Below are positions 39,260 to 47,782 of a DNA stretch of 64,000 nucleotides, in pieces (position 1 is the stretch's first letter; every line of letters begins with the position of its first letter). Under the pieces are notes generated by a model that worked only from the letters and a program-made list of their open reading frames with translations, searched no databases and was not told where the DNA came from. The translations under genes were made by a program, and so were the position numbers. The stretch covers positions 124,001-188,000 of the forward strand of contig NZ_MTSB01000003.1 in the NCBI RefSeq assembly GCF_002093745.1, written 5' to 3'. This DNA is from Pseudomonas graminis (GTDB lineage Bacteria > Pseudomonadota > Gammaproteobacteria > Pseudomonadales > Pseudomonadaceae).

Positions 39260-40276
39260 TCAGGCCTCCTGATCCAGAGACGCCACTGAGCGTGCCCGTC
39301 CGTTGGCGCCATACAGTTCGGCCAGCATGCAACGCGCGCCCAGCAGGTAGCCCTGCGTGTTGCGGGCGGCAGCCGAACCCGGCAAATGGTGCGCAAGACG
39401 CCGGGACAGCGTTCCCAAGTAATAGCTGGGGACTTGCTGAAACAGGTGATGTTCCCAGTGCCGATTGATGTTGCAGGGCGCGAACAGCATTCGCTCCAGC
39501 CAGCCGGGGCTGATACTGCGTGCGTCGCGGGTGACGTGCCGGGTAGAAAGCCCGGCGTGTTCCGACAGGCTGCGGATCCGCAGGATCGGAGGCAGAAAGA
39601 ACACCAGCGGCGCAAGCCAGTACAGCAACACGCCGACCCAGGCATGAAACGCGGCAACAAGCGCCAGTGCGCAGGCATAAAAGACCAGCGCTTGGCGACG
39701 TTCGGTGCGGTTCGACGGCAACGGCGTAGTGAACAGACCGACCACGCTGAAGCTGTCCATCGTGCGCAGCGACTGCAGGGTCGACAGCCCGCTGATATCG
39801 CGCAGCAGAGCCTGCCAGAACTGCCCGGAGCTCGGCGGCGCGAACGCGTCTGCGTAATCCGGATCGTCTGCGGTGTTGAGGTGTTTGTGATGGGCAATGT
39901 GGTGCGCCCGATAGCGTGACGTGCTCAATGTCAGAGGGAACGTCAGAAACACGCTGGAAATCAGGTCATTGCGCCGTTTGTCACGGCTGATCAATACATG
40001 TGCGGCGTCGTGCATGAGGACCAGCAGCGCGTGCTGACGGGTGGCGATGACCAGCATTGCCAACAGGCACACCAGCGTCGAATCGGTCAACTCGGCCGCC
40101 GCAATGGCCGCAACGATCACGGCCCACTGCCACCCTATCTGCCCGCCCTGCCGCCAGCCGCTGAGCTGTTTGAGGTCAGTGGTCAATTGCTGGTGATGCC
40201 GTGCCAGCGTCGCCCGCTCGGCCCGTCTGTCGTAAGCGCCACTGTCCATTGCGTCGAGTTCGATTGTCTTCACCAT
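39260..40276 (-). CDS. Fatty acid desaturase/hydroxylase-family membrane protein
   Basis: 338 residues with four or more membrane segments. Histidine boxes are LMHDAAHVLISRD, RAHHIAHHKHLNTADDPDY and NRHWEHHLFQQVPSYYL, plus RIRSLSEHAGLS. A GGGAG-like Shine-Dalgarno (GGGAG) lies upstream of ATG 40276. The same HDAxH/SEHxG arrangement is seen in the 22011-23459 fusion, so the two share recent ancestry within the family. It may desaturate or hydroxylate an acyl group or another membrane-soluble pathway intermediate. Confidence 0.87.
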   Translation of the reverse strand: MVKTIELDAMDSGAYDRRAERATLARHHQQLTTDLKQLSGWRQGGQIGWQWAVIVAAIAAAELTDSTLVCLLAMLVIATRQHALLVLMHDAAHVLISRDKRRNDLISSVFLTFPLTLSTSRYRAHHIAHHKHLNTADDPDYADAFAPPSSGQFWQALLRDISGLSTLQSLRTMDSFSVVGLFTTPLPSNRTERRQALVFYACALALVAAFHAWVGVLLYWLAPLVFFLPPILRIRSLSEHAGLSTRHVTRDARSISPGWLERMLFAPCNINRHWEHHLFQQVPSYYLGTLSRRLAHHLPGSAAARNTQGYLLGARCMLAELYGANGRARSVASLDQEA

Positions 40277-40311
40277 GTTTCATCTCCCGTTCAATCGTTG
40301 AAAGGGCCCTC

Positions 40312-41421
40312 TTAACCGGGCATTGCCGCGGATTTCGCGGCCAGCCTGTCGAGGCTGATCCGTGCATCGGGTGCATGGGCCAGCCAGTAATCCACGGCCT
40401 TGGGTAAAAACTCTTCTGCACGGGGCGCCGAGCGCCGGGTATTCAGCGGCGGCCTGACCAAGTCGCTTTCCGCGTAAACGCCATAGATCTGCAACAGCCG
40501 CTCGAAATAGCGAAAATCCCGGGTCGAAATGCCTTCCGGACGCCATGCAACCAGAGAGCGCTTGAGGAATGCCCACTGTCGGCTGCGCAGGATCGGTGCC
40601 GGGATCAATGGCGCAATCCCGAACGCCTGGCGCGCATGATCGACACGCGACTCAATGATGCGGATGACCTGTTCATAGGGCAGCCGCGCGTCCCCTGCCG
40701 AAGCCACCACGTCACGCGGCGCCCCGCCCGCCACGCAATGGCTGACCAGATGGACCAGTTCGTCAACCACCCAGTCAATAGGCACCAGATCGAACAGCCC
40801 TTCGCGGTTGCCCACCAGAAACGGCGGCGAGAATGAATTGATGAAGCGAATCAGCGGGTACAGCCCGTGAAAGCGGCTGATTGCGCCGTCGCGGGTGGCG
40901 CCGATCACCAGGCTGCAACTGAACACTGAAATAGGCATCTGCTCGCCATAGGCCTTGCGCAATCCGCGCTCCGCAGCCGCCTTGCTTTCTTCGTAGCCGT
41001 TGCGGTAATTCCAGTTTTCGCAGCGAGTGAAGGCCGTCGACACGTAGATGAAATGGGGCTGACGCACCAGCGTCCGGACGAAACCGCAGAACAGCTGCGC
41101 GCCCTCGACATTCAGCGCCTGCATCTCTTCAAAGGTTTTGTCCCACGCGACATCGGCGGCGAGGTGGACCGCCGTCGCCCGCTCGATGACCGGCAGACTG
41201 GCCGCCAGCGCGGTGAGCGATGCAGCATCGGTCAGGTCGGCGATCCGACACTCCAGCCGCGGGCGACTGCTTTCCGGCAGGTCTTGCAGGCATCCTTTGG
41301 CCGCCTGTTCGGAACGGCACAGGGCAATGACATGCGAGTCAGGTTGTTGACTCAGCCAGGTTCGAACGAACCAGGAGCCCAGCGCGCCGCTGGCCCCGGT
41401 GATGATCAGTGTCGAGCGCAT
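40312..41421 (-). CDS. Extended SDR, thioester-reductase/male-sterility-like (NAD_binding_4)
   Basis: 369 residues from ATG 41421, one base after the preceding stop (TGACATG). The cofactor loop is ITGASGALGSWF. FIYVSTAFT and NGYEESKAAAE (YxxxK) match extended SDRs of the carboxylic-acid/thioester reductase group. There is no attached carrier or adenylation domain. Reduction of an activated acid to an aldehyde would feed the adjacent class III aminotransferase, giving an amine. That pairing is inference from the gene order. Confidence 0.78.
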   Translation of the reverse strand: MRSTLIITGASGALGSWFVRTWLSQQPDSHVIALCRSEQAAKGCLQDLPESSRPRLECRIADLTDAASLTALAASLPVIERATAVHLAADVAWDKTFEEMQALNVEGAQLFCGFVRTLVRQPHFIYVSTAFTRCENWNYRNGYEESKAAAERGLRKAYGEQMPISVFSCSLVIGATRDGAISRFHGLYPLIRFINSFSPPFLVGNREGLFDLVPIDWVVDELVHLVSHCVAGGAPRDVVASAGDARLPYEQVIRIIESRVDHARQAFGIAPLIPAPILRSRQWAFLKRSLVAWRPEGISTRDFRYFERLLQIYGVYAESDLVRPPLNTRRSAPRAEEFLPKAVDYWLAHAPDARISLDRLAAKSAAMPG

Positions 41422-41422
41422 G

Positions 41423-41890
41423 TCAGCAGCCTCCTGCCGCAACCTTCTGATGACGACGCGCAAGCAACTGGCTGCGTATTCCGTCCAGCATCTGAATGTT
41501 GTTGGCGCGAATGGCGCGCTCGCCGATGGGGTGCAACACCTCGGCCAGCGATGGAATGCCGAGGTCGAACGTCACGTTCAGGTCCACATGCAGACCGTCT
41601 TCGCGCTGCACCAGCAACCACTCGCCATACCACACCTCCAGGTCGCCATCGGTCTGTTTGAACTCGATGCGCTCCTGTGGCACCAGCCAGTCCTGCTCGG
41701 TCCAGGTCAGCTCACTGCCGTTGATCAGCACGCGCCAGGTGCTGGAAACATATTCGCTTTGTCGCGGGTGAACCGTCACGTCAAGAACGTCACTCATGAA
41801 GTCGGGATAGCGGGCGAAGTCCGAGAGAATGGGCCACACTTCGCTTGGCTCGAAGTCACCTAGAAGTACGCTGGTCGATACGTCAGGCAT
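41423..41890 (-). CDS. SRPBCC (START/polyketide-cyclase-like) protein
   Basis: 155 residues. SEVWPILSDFARYPDFMSDVLDV and WTEQDWLVPQERIEF followed by GLHVDLNVTFDLGIP are characteristic of the polyketide cyclase/dehydrase SRPBCC fold. It would bind or cyclise a hydrophobic intermediate. It is 13 bp after the aminotransferase gene and directly before the reductase gene. The mangotoxin protein MgoD is also of this fold, but no other mgo genes are here. Confidence 0.8.
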   Translation of the reverse strand: MPDVSTSVLLGDFEPSEVWPILSDFARYPDFMSDVLDVTVHPRQSEYVSSTWRVLINGSELTWTEQDWLVPQERIEFKQTDGDLEVWYGEWLLVQREDGLHVDLNVTFDLGIPSLAEVLHPIGERAIRANNIQMLDGIRSQLLARRHQKVAAGGC

Positions 41891-41902
41891 AGAAATTCTC
41901 CG

Positions 41903-43162
41903 TCACTGGATTGAAAGATAAGCAGCGTCGATGGCATCACAGAAGCTGTTGATGCCCTGTTCGAGGTCAATTCTGGAGATGGTTGCGTCGGGATAGACCC
42001 GCAGGACCTGAGTCGCGCTCAGGCAGAAAGCAACCAGCACGTTGCGGTGCGCAGCCTCGATCAGGGTTTGGGCCACGTACTGGCTGGAGGTGAATTCGAC
42101 ACCGATCATCAAACCGCTGCCGCGGACTTCGGCCACGGCCGGGCAGTCCTGCAACCGGCTGCGCAGGATGTTCATCGCGATCTGCCCCAGCGCGTTGACG
42201 CGTTCGCAGAAGGCGGGATCGCCGACGACATCCAGCACCGCATTGACCACCGCCCCGGCCAGGGCGCTGCCCGCGTAGGACGATGCATGAACGACGGGGT
42301 CTCGGGCCGGAGCGCCGAACTGACGGCTGTCGTAGATGGCCGCCGCCACGGGAAACACGCCGCCACCCAGCGTCTTGCCGAACACGATGATGTCGGCAGG
42401 CGCTCCGCACACCAGCGCCCCGCTACGCCCCAGCCCCGATTGAATCTCATCGTGGATCATGAACGCGCCGTGCTCACGGCACAGCCCTGCAAGGTCGCTC
42501 AGAAAACGCATGTCCAGAGGCCGGATTCCGCCTTCCCCCTGAACCGGCTCGGCGATCACCGCAGCGATGTCACCTTCGGCCAGCGTTTCGCGTGCCGCGT
42601 CGAGATCGCCTGCATCAATGAATACAACATCCTCGGCGTGCATCAGCGCAGCATGCCCGCGGTAGCCGTAACTGATTGCAAGCGCGCCGCTGGTGCGGCC
42701 GTGATAGGCGTATTTCAGCGCAATGACCCGGCGTTTGCCGGTTTGCATGCGCACCAGTTTGAGGGCGGCTTCGATCACCTCCGAACCGCTGTTGCCGTAA
42801 AGCACACCGTTACCGGGTCGGCCGACGCTCGCGGCCAGACGCTCTGCGGCACTCACACCAGGCTCGTTGGCCAGAATGCGGCTGGAAAGGCCGAGTGAAG
42901 CCACTTGCCGCGTGAGTGCAGCCACCACGACAGGGTGGCGGTGCCCCAACAGGTGCAGGCCGAAAGAACCGAAGTCCAGCCAGCGGCGGCCGGTGTCGTC
43001 GGTTATCCAGGAGCCATCCGCCGATTGCTCGGCGGCGGTCAGCCCGGCCATGCGCAACATCAGGCCTTGCTCGCGGCCAAACACCGCGCCGTAACGCTCG
43101 ACGAACGATGATTTGCGCGCAGGCACCTGTGCAGCGGATTCGGGCAGGACAGGACTGTTCAT
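41903..43162 (-). CDS. Class III PLP-dependent aminotransferase
   Basis: 419 residues. YGNSGSEVIEAALKL, YHGRTSGALAIS, MIHDEIQSGLGRSG (Asp238 to the PLP ring nitrogen) and FGKTLGGGVFP (Lys263 Schiff base) are the family hallmarks. Omega- and ornithine/diamine aminotransferases of this class convert aldehydes to amines. Next to an SDR reductase, installation of an amino group on a newly made aldehyde is plausible. The start overlaps the upstream stop as ATGA. Confidence 0.9.
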   Translation of the reverse strand: MNSPVLPESAAQVPARKSSFVERYGAVFGREQGLMLRMAGLTAAEQSADGSWITDDTGRRWLDFGSFGLHLLGHRHPVVVAALTRQVASLGLSSRILANEPGVSAAERLAASVGRPGNGVLYGNSGSEVIEAALKLVRMQTGKRRVIALKYAYHGRTSGALAISYGYRGHAALMHAEDVVFIDAGDLDAARETLAEGDIAAVIAEPVQGEGGIRPLDMRFLSDLAGLCREHGAFMIHDEIQSGLGRSGALVCGAPADIIVFGKTLGGGVFPVAAAIYDSRQFGAPARDPVVHASSYAGSALAGAVVNAVLDVVGDPAFCERVNALGQIAMNILRSRLQDCPAVAEVRGSGLMIGVEFTSSQYVAQTLIEAAHRNVLVAFCLSATQVLRVYPDATISRIDLEQGINSFCDAIDAAYLSIQ

Positions 43163-43716
43163 AGGGACCTCATCAAGGGAGCCAGAAAAGCGGCGTCGCG
43201 GCCGGCAAGGCGGCAGGATCTGTCCCAGTCACGCAAGGTCCGCAGGACCTGGCCCTGAGTGCCTGGCAACAGCGGGTTGAACAGCTTGCCGGGGAAGGCA
43301 TTCAGGACTTCCTTGAACAGGTCGATCAGCCGGCCGGCGTCGTCTTCGCAGTCAGCCGTGACATCGGTCGGGATACCCAGCCAGTCGATGGCGGTTTCCC
43401 CGGAATGGGCGATCACGTCCGAAAGGCCGTACTCCGCGAACAAGGCGAACTGGTGCAACTCATTCGGGGTATCGGCACCCGCCAGACGACAATCGATATC
43501 CACCATCAGCTCCGCCAGCTTGATTCTCAGCGCGTGGACGACCCGGGGTTCTCCGGTCGCACCTTCAAGGTCCTCCAGATACGCTTCGAGTTCGGTCATC
43601 AGCAGCCAGGCCACCGCGATCAGTTTTTCCACGTGATCCCCTGCGGCGTAGCTGTAACCACCCCCAAGGCGCGGAAACCACCGACGCCCGGATGCGTGTT
43701 CGGAATGGGCATTCAT
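43159..43716 (-). CDS. Hypothetical protein of the cluster
   Basis: 185 residues with no family that I recognise. It is predicted mostly helical and acidic (AWLLMTELEAYLEDLEG; FKEVLNAFPGKLFNPLLPGTQ). No signal peptide or membrane segment. Its start overlaps the nucleotidyltransferase stop (ATGA) and its stop overlaps the aminotransferase start, so its dosage is coupled to both. It could be a small helical partner or an alpha-helical chaperone-like subunit; nothing in the sequence decides this. Confidence 0.6.
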   Translation of the reverse strand: MNAHSEHASGRRWFPRLGGGYSYAAGDHVEKLIAVAWLLMTELEAYLEDLEGATGEPRVVHALRIKLAELMVDIDCRLAGADTPNELHQFALFAEYGLSDVIAHSGETAIDWLGIPTDVTADCEDDAGRLIDLFKEVLNAFPGKLFNPLLPGTQGQVLRTLRDWDRSCRLAGRDAAFLAPLMRSL

Positions 43717-44783
43717 GCGTGTGCTCCCTGCATCGGGTGGTGATCCTTGAGTGAGAAACTGATCAGCCCTGCGCGTGCAGCACGCAACAGGCAGGCAGCC
43801 ATATCGTGAGGCTGTTCGGCAAGGTCGATCGGGCGGGTGTTGAACGCCTCCGGTAGAGCAAGGGTGGGTAAAAGCGTCGCGCGGCGCGCGGCGTTGATGA
43901 CCACTTCTATACCTGGCAGAAAAGCGCTGGCGGTGGAGCGTTCGATGCGCGGGCTGAGTACGGCGTAGTCGGCCTCATAGGCAAAGGAGTGTTCGGCGAG
44001 CAGCGTCAACTCGCACAAATGCATCAAGTCCGGCCCCTGCAACCCGCTGCGGCAGGCCGGATAGGCGCGCTGCCAGAGTTGCTCGACGGCGTTGGTCAGG
44101 CTGTCGGGGATCACGATGCCGTGGGTGTGCAGCGCCTTGTGCCAGCGCAGTAACGTCCATTTACGGTTGGAGTTGACCCAGCCGTGGCGGGCGAGAATCG
44201 CATTCATGAGAAACAGTGCGGCGTTGCAGGCGTAGGCGGCCGCCGCGCGGTACTCGCCGCTGCGCCAGGCCAGCGCAGAGAAACAGGCGCTCTGACGGTA
44301 GTCATCGAACGCCGAAACGGACCAGACCGTACTCAAACTCTTCTGGCTGTCCAGGTAAGGCAAGGAGGGGTCGGTCGATACCGCGCACACCAGACGTTCC
44401 AGGTACTTGCGCGACACGGGTTGTTGCTTATCCCACTGTTTGAACGCAGACAGTTGTTGTGCGGTGCCCTGTTCAGCGACCCGGGTCAGCTGTAGCAGGG
44501 AGGCCTCAACTTCCTCTCGGGCGAACGCAACCACCTCCATGTGGTGTTCATTGTGGTAAATCTGCGAGGCCATCGACTGATCGGATTCCCGGTCGTGCGT
44601 CACACAGATCAAATCTATGTCGCTGGCCGAGTTGGCAATTCCGTGGACGGGCGAACTGGTCATCAGCGTCAAATGCGCCTGCGCATACTGCCGCCCTACT
44701 ACACCGTCCAGCGCCTCAAACGAGAGCTGGCGTGCAGTTAGAAACTGCCGGGCGTTATTAAGATAAAAAGCACGATAATCCAT
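43713..44783 (-). CDS. Putative nucleotidyltransferase (pol-beta fold), first gene of the cluster
   Basis: 356 residues. HGIANSASDIDLICVTHD (residues 47-64) matches the hG-x-SDxD core of pol-beta-type nucleotidyltransferases; Asp55, Asp57 and Glu83 (HMEVVAF) could be the metal triad. The C-terminal 250 residues are helical, as in aminoglycoside nucleotidyltransferases. It is the first of about 15 minus-strand genes. The promoter region upstream is AT-rich. Such an enzyme would add a nucleotide to an intermediate. Confidence in the fold is moderate. Confidence 0.62.
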   Translation of the reverse strand: MDYRAFYLNNARQFLTARQLSFEALDGVVGRQYAQAHLTLMTSSPVHGIANSASDIDLICVTHDRESDQSMASQIYHNEHHMEVVAFAREEVEASLLQLTRVAEQGTAQQLSAFKQWDKQQPVSRKYLERLVCAVSTDPSLPYLDSQKSLSTVWSVSAFDDYRQSACFSALAWRSGEYRAAAAYACNAALFLMNAILARHGWVNSNRKWTLLRWHKALHTHGIVIPDSLTNAVEQLWQRAYPACRSGLQGPDLMHLCELTLLAEHSFAYEADYAVLSPRIERSTASAFLPGIEVVINAARRATLLPTLALPEAFNTRPIDLAEQPHDMAACLLRAARAGLISFSLKDHHPMQGAHA

Positions 44784-45344
44784 TTAAATAATCTTCCTCT
44801 TGATAACGCTGACGTCCCTGCACCTGCCGTCGGCGACCCGAACAGGCACCATCTGGTCCTTTGATAAACATTATCATTTCGTCATTAACACAAGACGTGA
44901 GTGCAGTGGCTAATACGCATAAAGGCACTATCAAGCCTTCAGCAAGTGCCGTGCCACCTCGCTTGAAAATGCGCATTGCGCGCAATTGACACACAGAAAA
45001 AAACAGACCTCAACACACGAGTAAATTCGTCAAACCCATGAAATGGAAGGTCTTTCTTATAAGCATGCAAGTCGACATGTATTCCGACAGTGGCACCCAC
45101 GTATTTATTGATTACAAAGAAAGATAAATACATGTAGCAAAACGCTATCTATTGAAACAATGTTCAGAACAACGATAGCCCGCACCACCCTGAACCGAAC
45201 ATTAAACAGATGCCCTTTTTTGGTGGTGCATCTTGTATACATGTTTACCCGTTGCCGTTCATTGAATAAGCCCCCGGACTTACAAGACCACTGGCATGAA
45301 GCTTGCTGCACAGCCCTTACATCCCCACCGCCAGGAAGTTCAAC
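44784..45344. promoter_or_regulatory. AT-rich divergent promoter region of the biosynthetic operon and decarboxylase gene
   Basis: 561 bases without a credible gene, visibly more AT-rich than the flanking coding DNA. It contains perfect palindromes: TGATAA-ACA-TTATCA (44862-44876, about 80 bp before the operon start), ATTGCGCGCAAT (44975-44986), TACATGTA (45129-45136) and TGTATACA (45234-45241). The last resembles FadR-type GntR operators. An AGGAAG Shine-Dalgarno at 45333-45338 sets the decarboxylase start. Short palindromes occur by chance in AT-rich DNA, so assignments are tentative. Confidence 0.45.
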
Positions 45345-46460
45345 GTGGATACACTTATTGCGCAATTGAATGATGAGACCAGCGACACTTTCTATACCGT
45401 TGACCAGCGCTGGATTACGCAAAACGCGCGGCAGTTCAGCGAGCGTTTTCCTGGCACCGTGCTATACGCAATGAAAGCCAATCCCCTGGTGCAGGTGCTC
45501 GAAGCCTTGAACAAGGGCGGTATCAATCATTTTGATGTGGCCTCGCTGGCAGAGGTCGCAACCGTACACGACACGCTGGACAAACCGGTTCAGTACCTCA
45601 TGAACCCGGTCAAGTCCCGGCACTGCCTCAAGGAAGCCTATTACCGGTATGGCGTGCGCTCATTCGTACTCGACAGTGCCGAGGAGCTTGCCAAGATGCG
45701 TGACGTGCTGCCTGAGCGCGACAGCTCGATCACGCTGTTCGTCCGCTATGCCCCGTCTGAATCCAACGCAGTGTATGACCTGAGGGGCAAGTTCGGCGCA
45801 AGCCCTGAACGGGCGACGCAGCTCGTCCACCAGGTGGCCTCGGTCACTGACTGGTCGTTGGGACTGTCATTTCATGTGGGTTCTCAGGCGATCGAAACAG
45901 GCCCCTGGCTGACCGCCCTCAACGATGCCGAGTCGATTGTGCGCGACACCGCTCAGCACATCAGGCATCTGGACATCGGCGGAGGATTTCCCGGCAATTA
46001 CCTGAACTCGATGGGTGACACGCCCGCGCTGGTCGGCAGGGTCTGCGACCACATCCAGAGCAGCCCGGCATTGAAGGACCTGAACCTGATCTGCGAAGCA
46101 GGCCGTGGCCTGGTCCACGGCGGCATGTCGCTGTTTGCCCGAGTGCTGTCAAGGCGCGAGCACACTGTTTTCTGCGGTGCGGGCATCTTCGGCGGGCTGC
46201 TCTCGGCCCAGCAATGGCTGCAGTTCCCTGCGCGTGTCTGGCGTGACGACGCCCCTTATGAGGGTCAATCGCAAGACACTTATCAGGTATTCGGCCCCAC
46301 CTGCGACAGCATGGATCGGCTGGCCTTTCCTTATTCATTCCCCAGCGATATCAGAGAAGGCGACTGGCTGGAATTCCAGTCGACCGGGGCTTACTCCGTG
46401 TCGCTACGCACCCCGTTCAACGGTTTCTACGCTGATCAGATCATCTCGCTCGCCTCCTGA
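45345..46460 (+). CDS. PLP-dependent decarboxylase, fold type III (ornithine/lysine/DAP decarboxylase group)
   Basis: 371 residues from GTG 45345, chosen because AGGAAG lies 6 bases upstream (a TTG at 45303 is possible but unsupported). TVLYAMKANPLVQVLEAL carries the Lys that binds PLP. FHVGSQ and the GPTCDSMDRL motif mark the ornithine/diaminopimelate decarboxylase family. It would make a diamine such as putrescine from ornithine. It is divergent from the large biosynthetic operon and followed by an SMR exporter. Confidence 0.85.
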   Translation: MDTLIAQLNDETSDTFYTVDQRWITQNARQFSERFPGTVLYAMKANPLVQVLEALNKGGINHFDVASLAEVATVHDTLDKPVQYLMNPVKSRHCLKEAYYRYGVRSFVLDSAEELAKMRDVLPERDSSITLFVRYAPSESNAVYDLRGKFGASPERATQLVHQVASVTDWSLGLSFHVGSQAIETGPWLTALNDAESIVRDTAQHIRHLDIGGGFPGNYLNSMGDTPALVGRVCDHIQSSPALKDLNLICEAGRGLVHGGMSLFARVLSRREHTVFCGAGIFGGLLSAQQWLQFPARVWRDDAPYEGQSQDTYQVFGPTCDSMDRLAFPYSFPSDIREGDWLEFQSTGAYSVSLRTPFNGFYADQIISLAS

Positions 46461-46484
46461 ACCCTAAAAAAACGGTCTGCCCTT

Positions 46485-46820
46485 ATGCTCTTCAAAGCCT
46501 ACCTGTTCCTGTTCGCTGGCATCGCTGCTGAAACAGTGGCAACCATCGCGCTGAAAGAAAGCAACGGCTTCACCCGATGGCTGCCGGTCATCACGTCAAT
46601 CGTGGGTTACGGGGTTGGCATTCTCTGCCTGGGGTACGCGCAACGGGACTTGCCGATGTCTTTGATCACATCCATGTGGTCAGGTCTCGGAATCACGCTG
46701 ATCACTGTGATTGCCGCGTTTCGCTATCAACAGGTGCCCACGCTGATGTCTGTCGCAGGTATCAGTTTGATCATTGCCGGTATCGTGTTGGTCAACCTGG
46801 CCAAGGAGCAAACGGCCTGA
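46485..46820 (+). CDS. Small multidrug resistance (SMR/EmrE-family) membrane protein
   Basis: 111 residues, four predicted membrane helices. AGIAAETVATIALKE carries the conserved essential Glu (about residue 16) of SMR antiporters. GVGILCLGYAQRDLPMSLITSMWSG matches helix 2-3. SMR proteins exchange protons for cationic molecules, including spermidine in MdtJI. It starts 24 bp after the decarboxylase, so export of a polyamine or amine-bearing product is a plausible pairing. Only one SMR gene is present, so it would act as a homodimer. Confidence 0.85.
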   Translation: MLFKAYLFLFAGIAAETVATIALKESNGFTRWLPVITSIVGYGVGILCLGYAQRDLPMSLITSMWSGLGITLITVIAAFRYQQVPTLMSVAGISLIIAGIVLVNLAKEQTA

Positions 46821-46865
46821 AAGCGTTGCGCGGTCAGGCCTGTAGGTGGTTGAGAAAGCCCTGGT

Positions 46866-47663
46866 TCAGGCGAAGGCGAAAGGCCCGTCAAACGTGCCGA
46901 TCGGCACCCAGTGGGTAATGAGGCCCGTGTCGCGTTTCCAGTGATGCAGCAACAATGCAGGCGGCTCGATGTACGAGGCGTCGCTGGCACCGGGTCGAAG
47001 TTGCAAGGCAATGGCCGTGGTAGTACTCGGTGCCGTACACATCAGCGTTCCGCCAAAACGAAGCTGCATGAAGCGGTGAATGTGCCCGCAGACAATCCGC
47101 TCCACCGCCGGGTATCGCGACACCACCTCGGCCAGCCGCTCGCCTCGCTCGCAGCGGTAGGCGTCGATGCAGGTGATACCGCTTGGAAAGGGCGGCTGGT
47201 GCATCATGATCAGCGTCGGTTTGTCAGGCTCCAGTGCCAGTGTTTCATCCAGCCACTGGCTCGCCCGATCGGTCATGTCGCCGTGATGCTGTTCGGGCAC
47301 GCTGATATCCAGCCCGATGATGCGCACGGGAGCCGCACCTGAATGCACGAAGTTACACGTGTCTTCCTCCATGAAGTAATCGTGCTCGGGAAAGGCGTCG
47401 CGCAGGTTCTGCCGATGATCGTGGTTACCGGGAATCATCAGCAGTTTTTGACGCAATGGTGCCAGTAACTCGCGGGCCATTGCATACTCTTCCGGACGCC
47501 CTTCATCCACCAGATCACCGCTGAACAGGATCAGATCCGGTGGCGGGTCGAGTGCGTTTATCGTATCGACGGCAGCCGCCAGCATGGCGTTCGAATCCAC
47601 GACGCCTTGATACAGCTGCCCTCGTGGACGTACGTGCGTGTCGGATATTTGCGCAATCAGCAT
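46866..47663 (-). CDS. Calcineurin-like metallophosphodiesterase (CpdA-like)
   Basis: 265 residues. Metal motifs are in order: ISDTHVR, LFSGDLVDEG, IPGNHDHR, MMHQPPFP and CGHIHR. This is the class III cyclic nucleotide phosphodiesterase/CpdA-type layout. It probably cleaves cyclic or phosphodiester bonds in the cytosol. It sits convergent to the SMR gene with 45 bp between, and no clear link to the biosynthetic cluster is visible. Confidence 0.87.
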   Translation of the reverse strand: MLIAQISDTHVRPRGQLYQGVVDSNAMLAAAVDTINALDPPPDLILFSGDLVDEGRPEEYAMARELLAPLRQKLLMIPGNHDHRQNLRDAFPEHDYFMEEDTCNFVHSGAAPVRIIGLDISVPEQHHGDMTDRASQWLDETLALEPDKPTLIMMHQPPFPSGITCIDAYRCERGERLAEVVSRYPAVERIVCGHIHRFMQLRFGGTLMCTAPSTTTAIALQLRPGASDASYIEPPALLLHHWKRDTGLITHWVPIGTFDGPFAFA

Positions 47664-47782
47664 TCCATTACCTCAGTCGTGATCAAGTTGCCTGTTCGTG
47701 GCGCAACCACTGTTTCAACGACTCTTGCAACGAGCGGGCCAGCCCCGGCACTCCAACGATGTACCGCCTGAGACAATGCACG

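Noticed and set aside
41423..41890. Mangotoxin (mgo) cluster, because MgoD is also an SRPBCC protein
   Set aside because: No NRPS, N-oxygenase or other mgo-type genes accompany it.
29788..44783. Phosphonate biosynthesis via PEP mutase
   Set aside because: No PEP mutase-like gene is present; the PPDK-related protein lacks the PEP-binding barrel.
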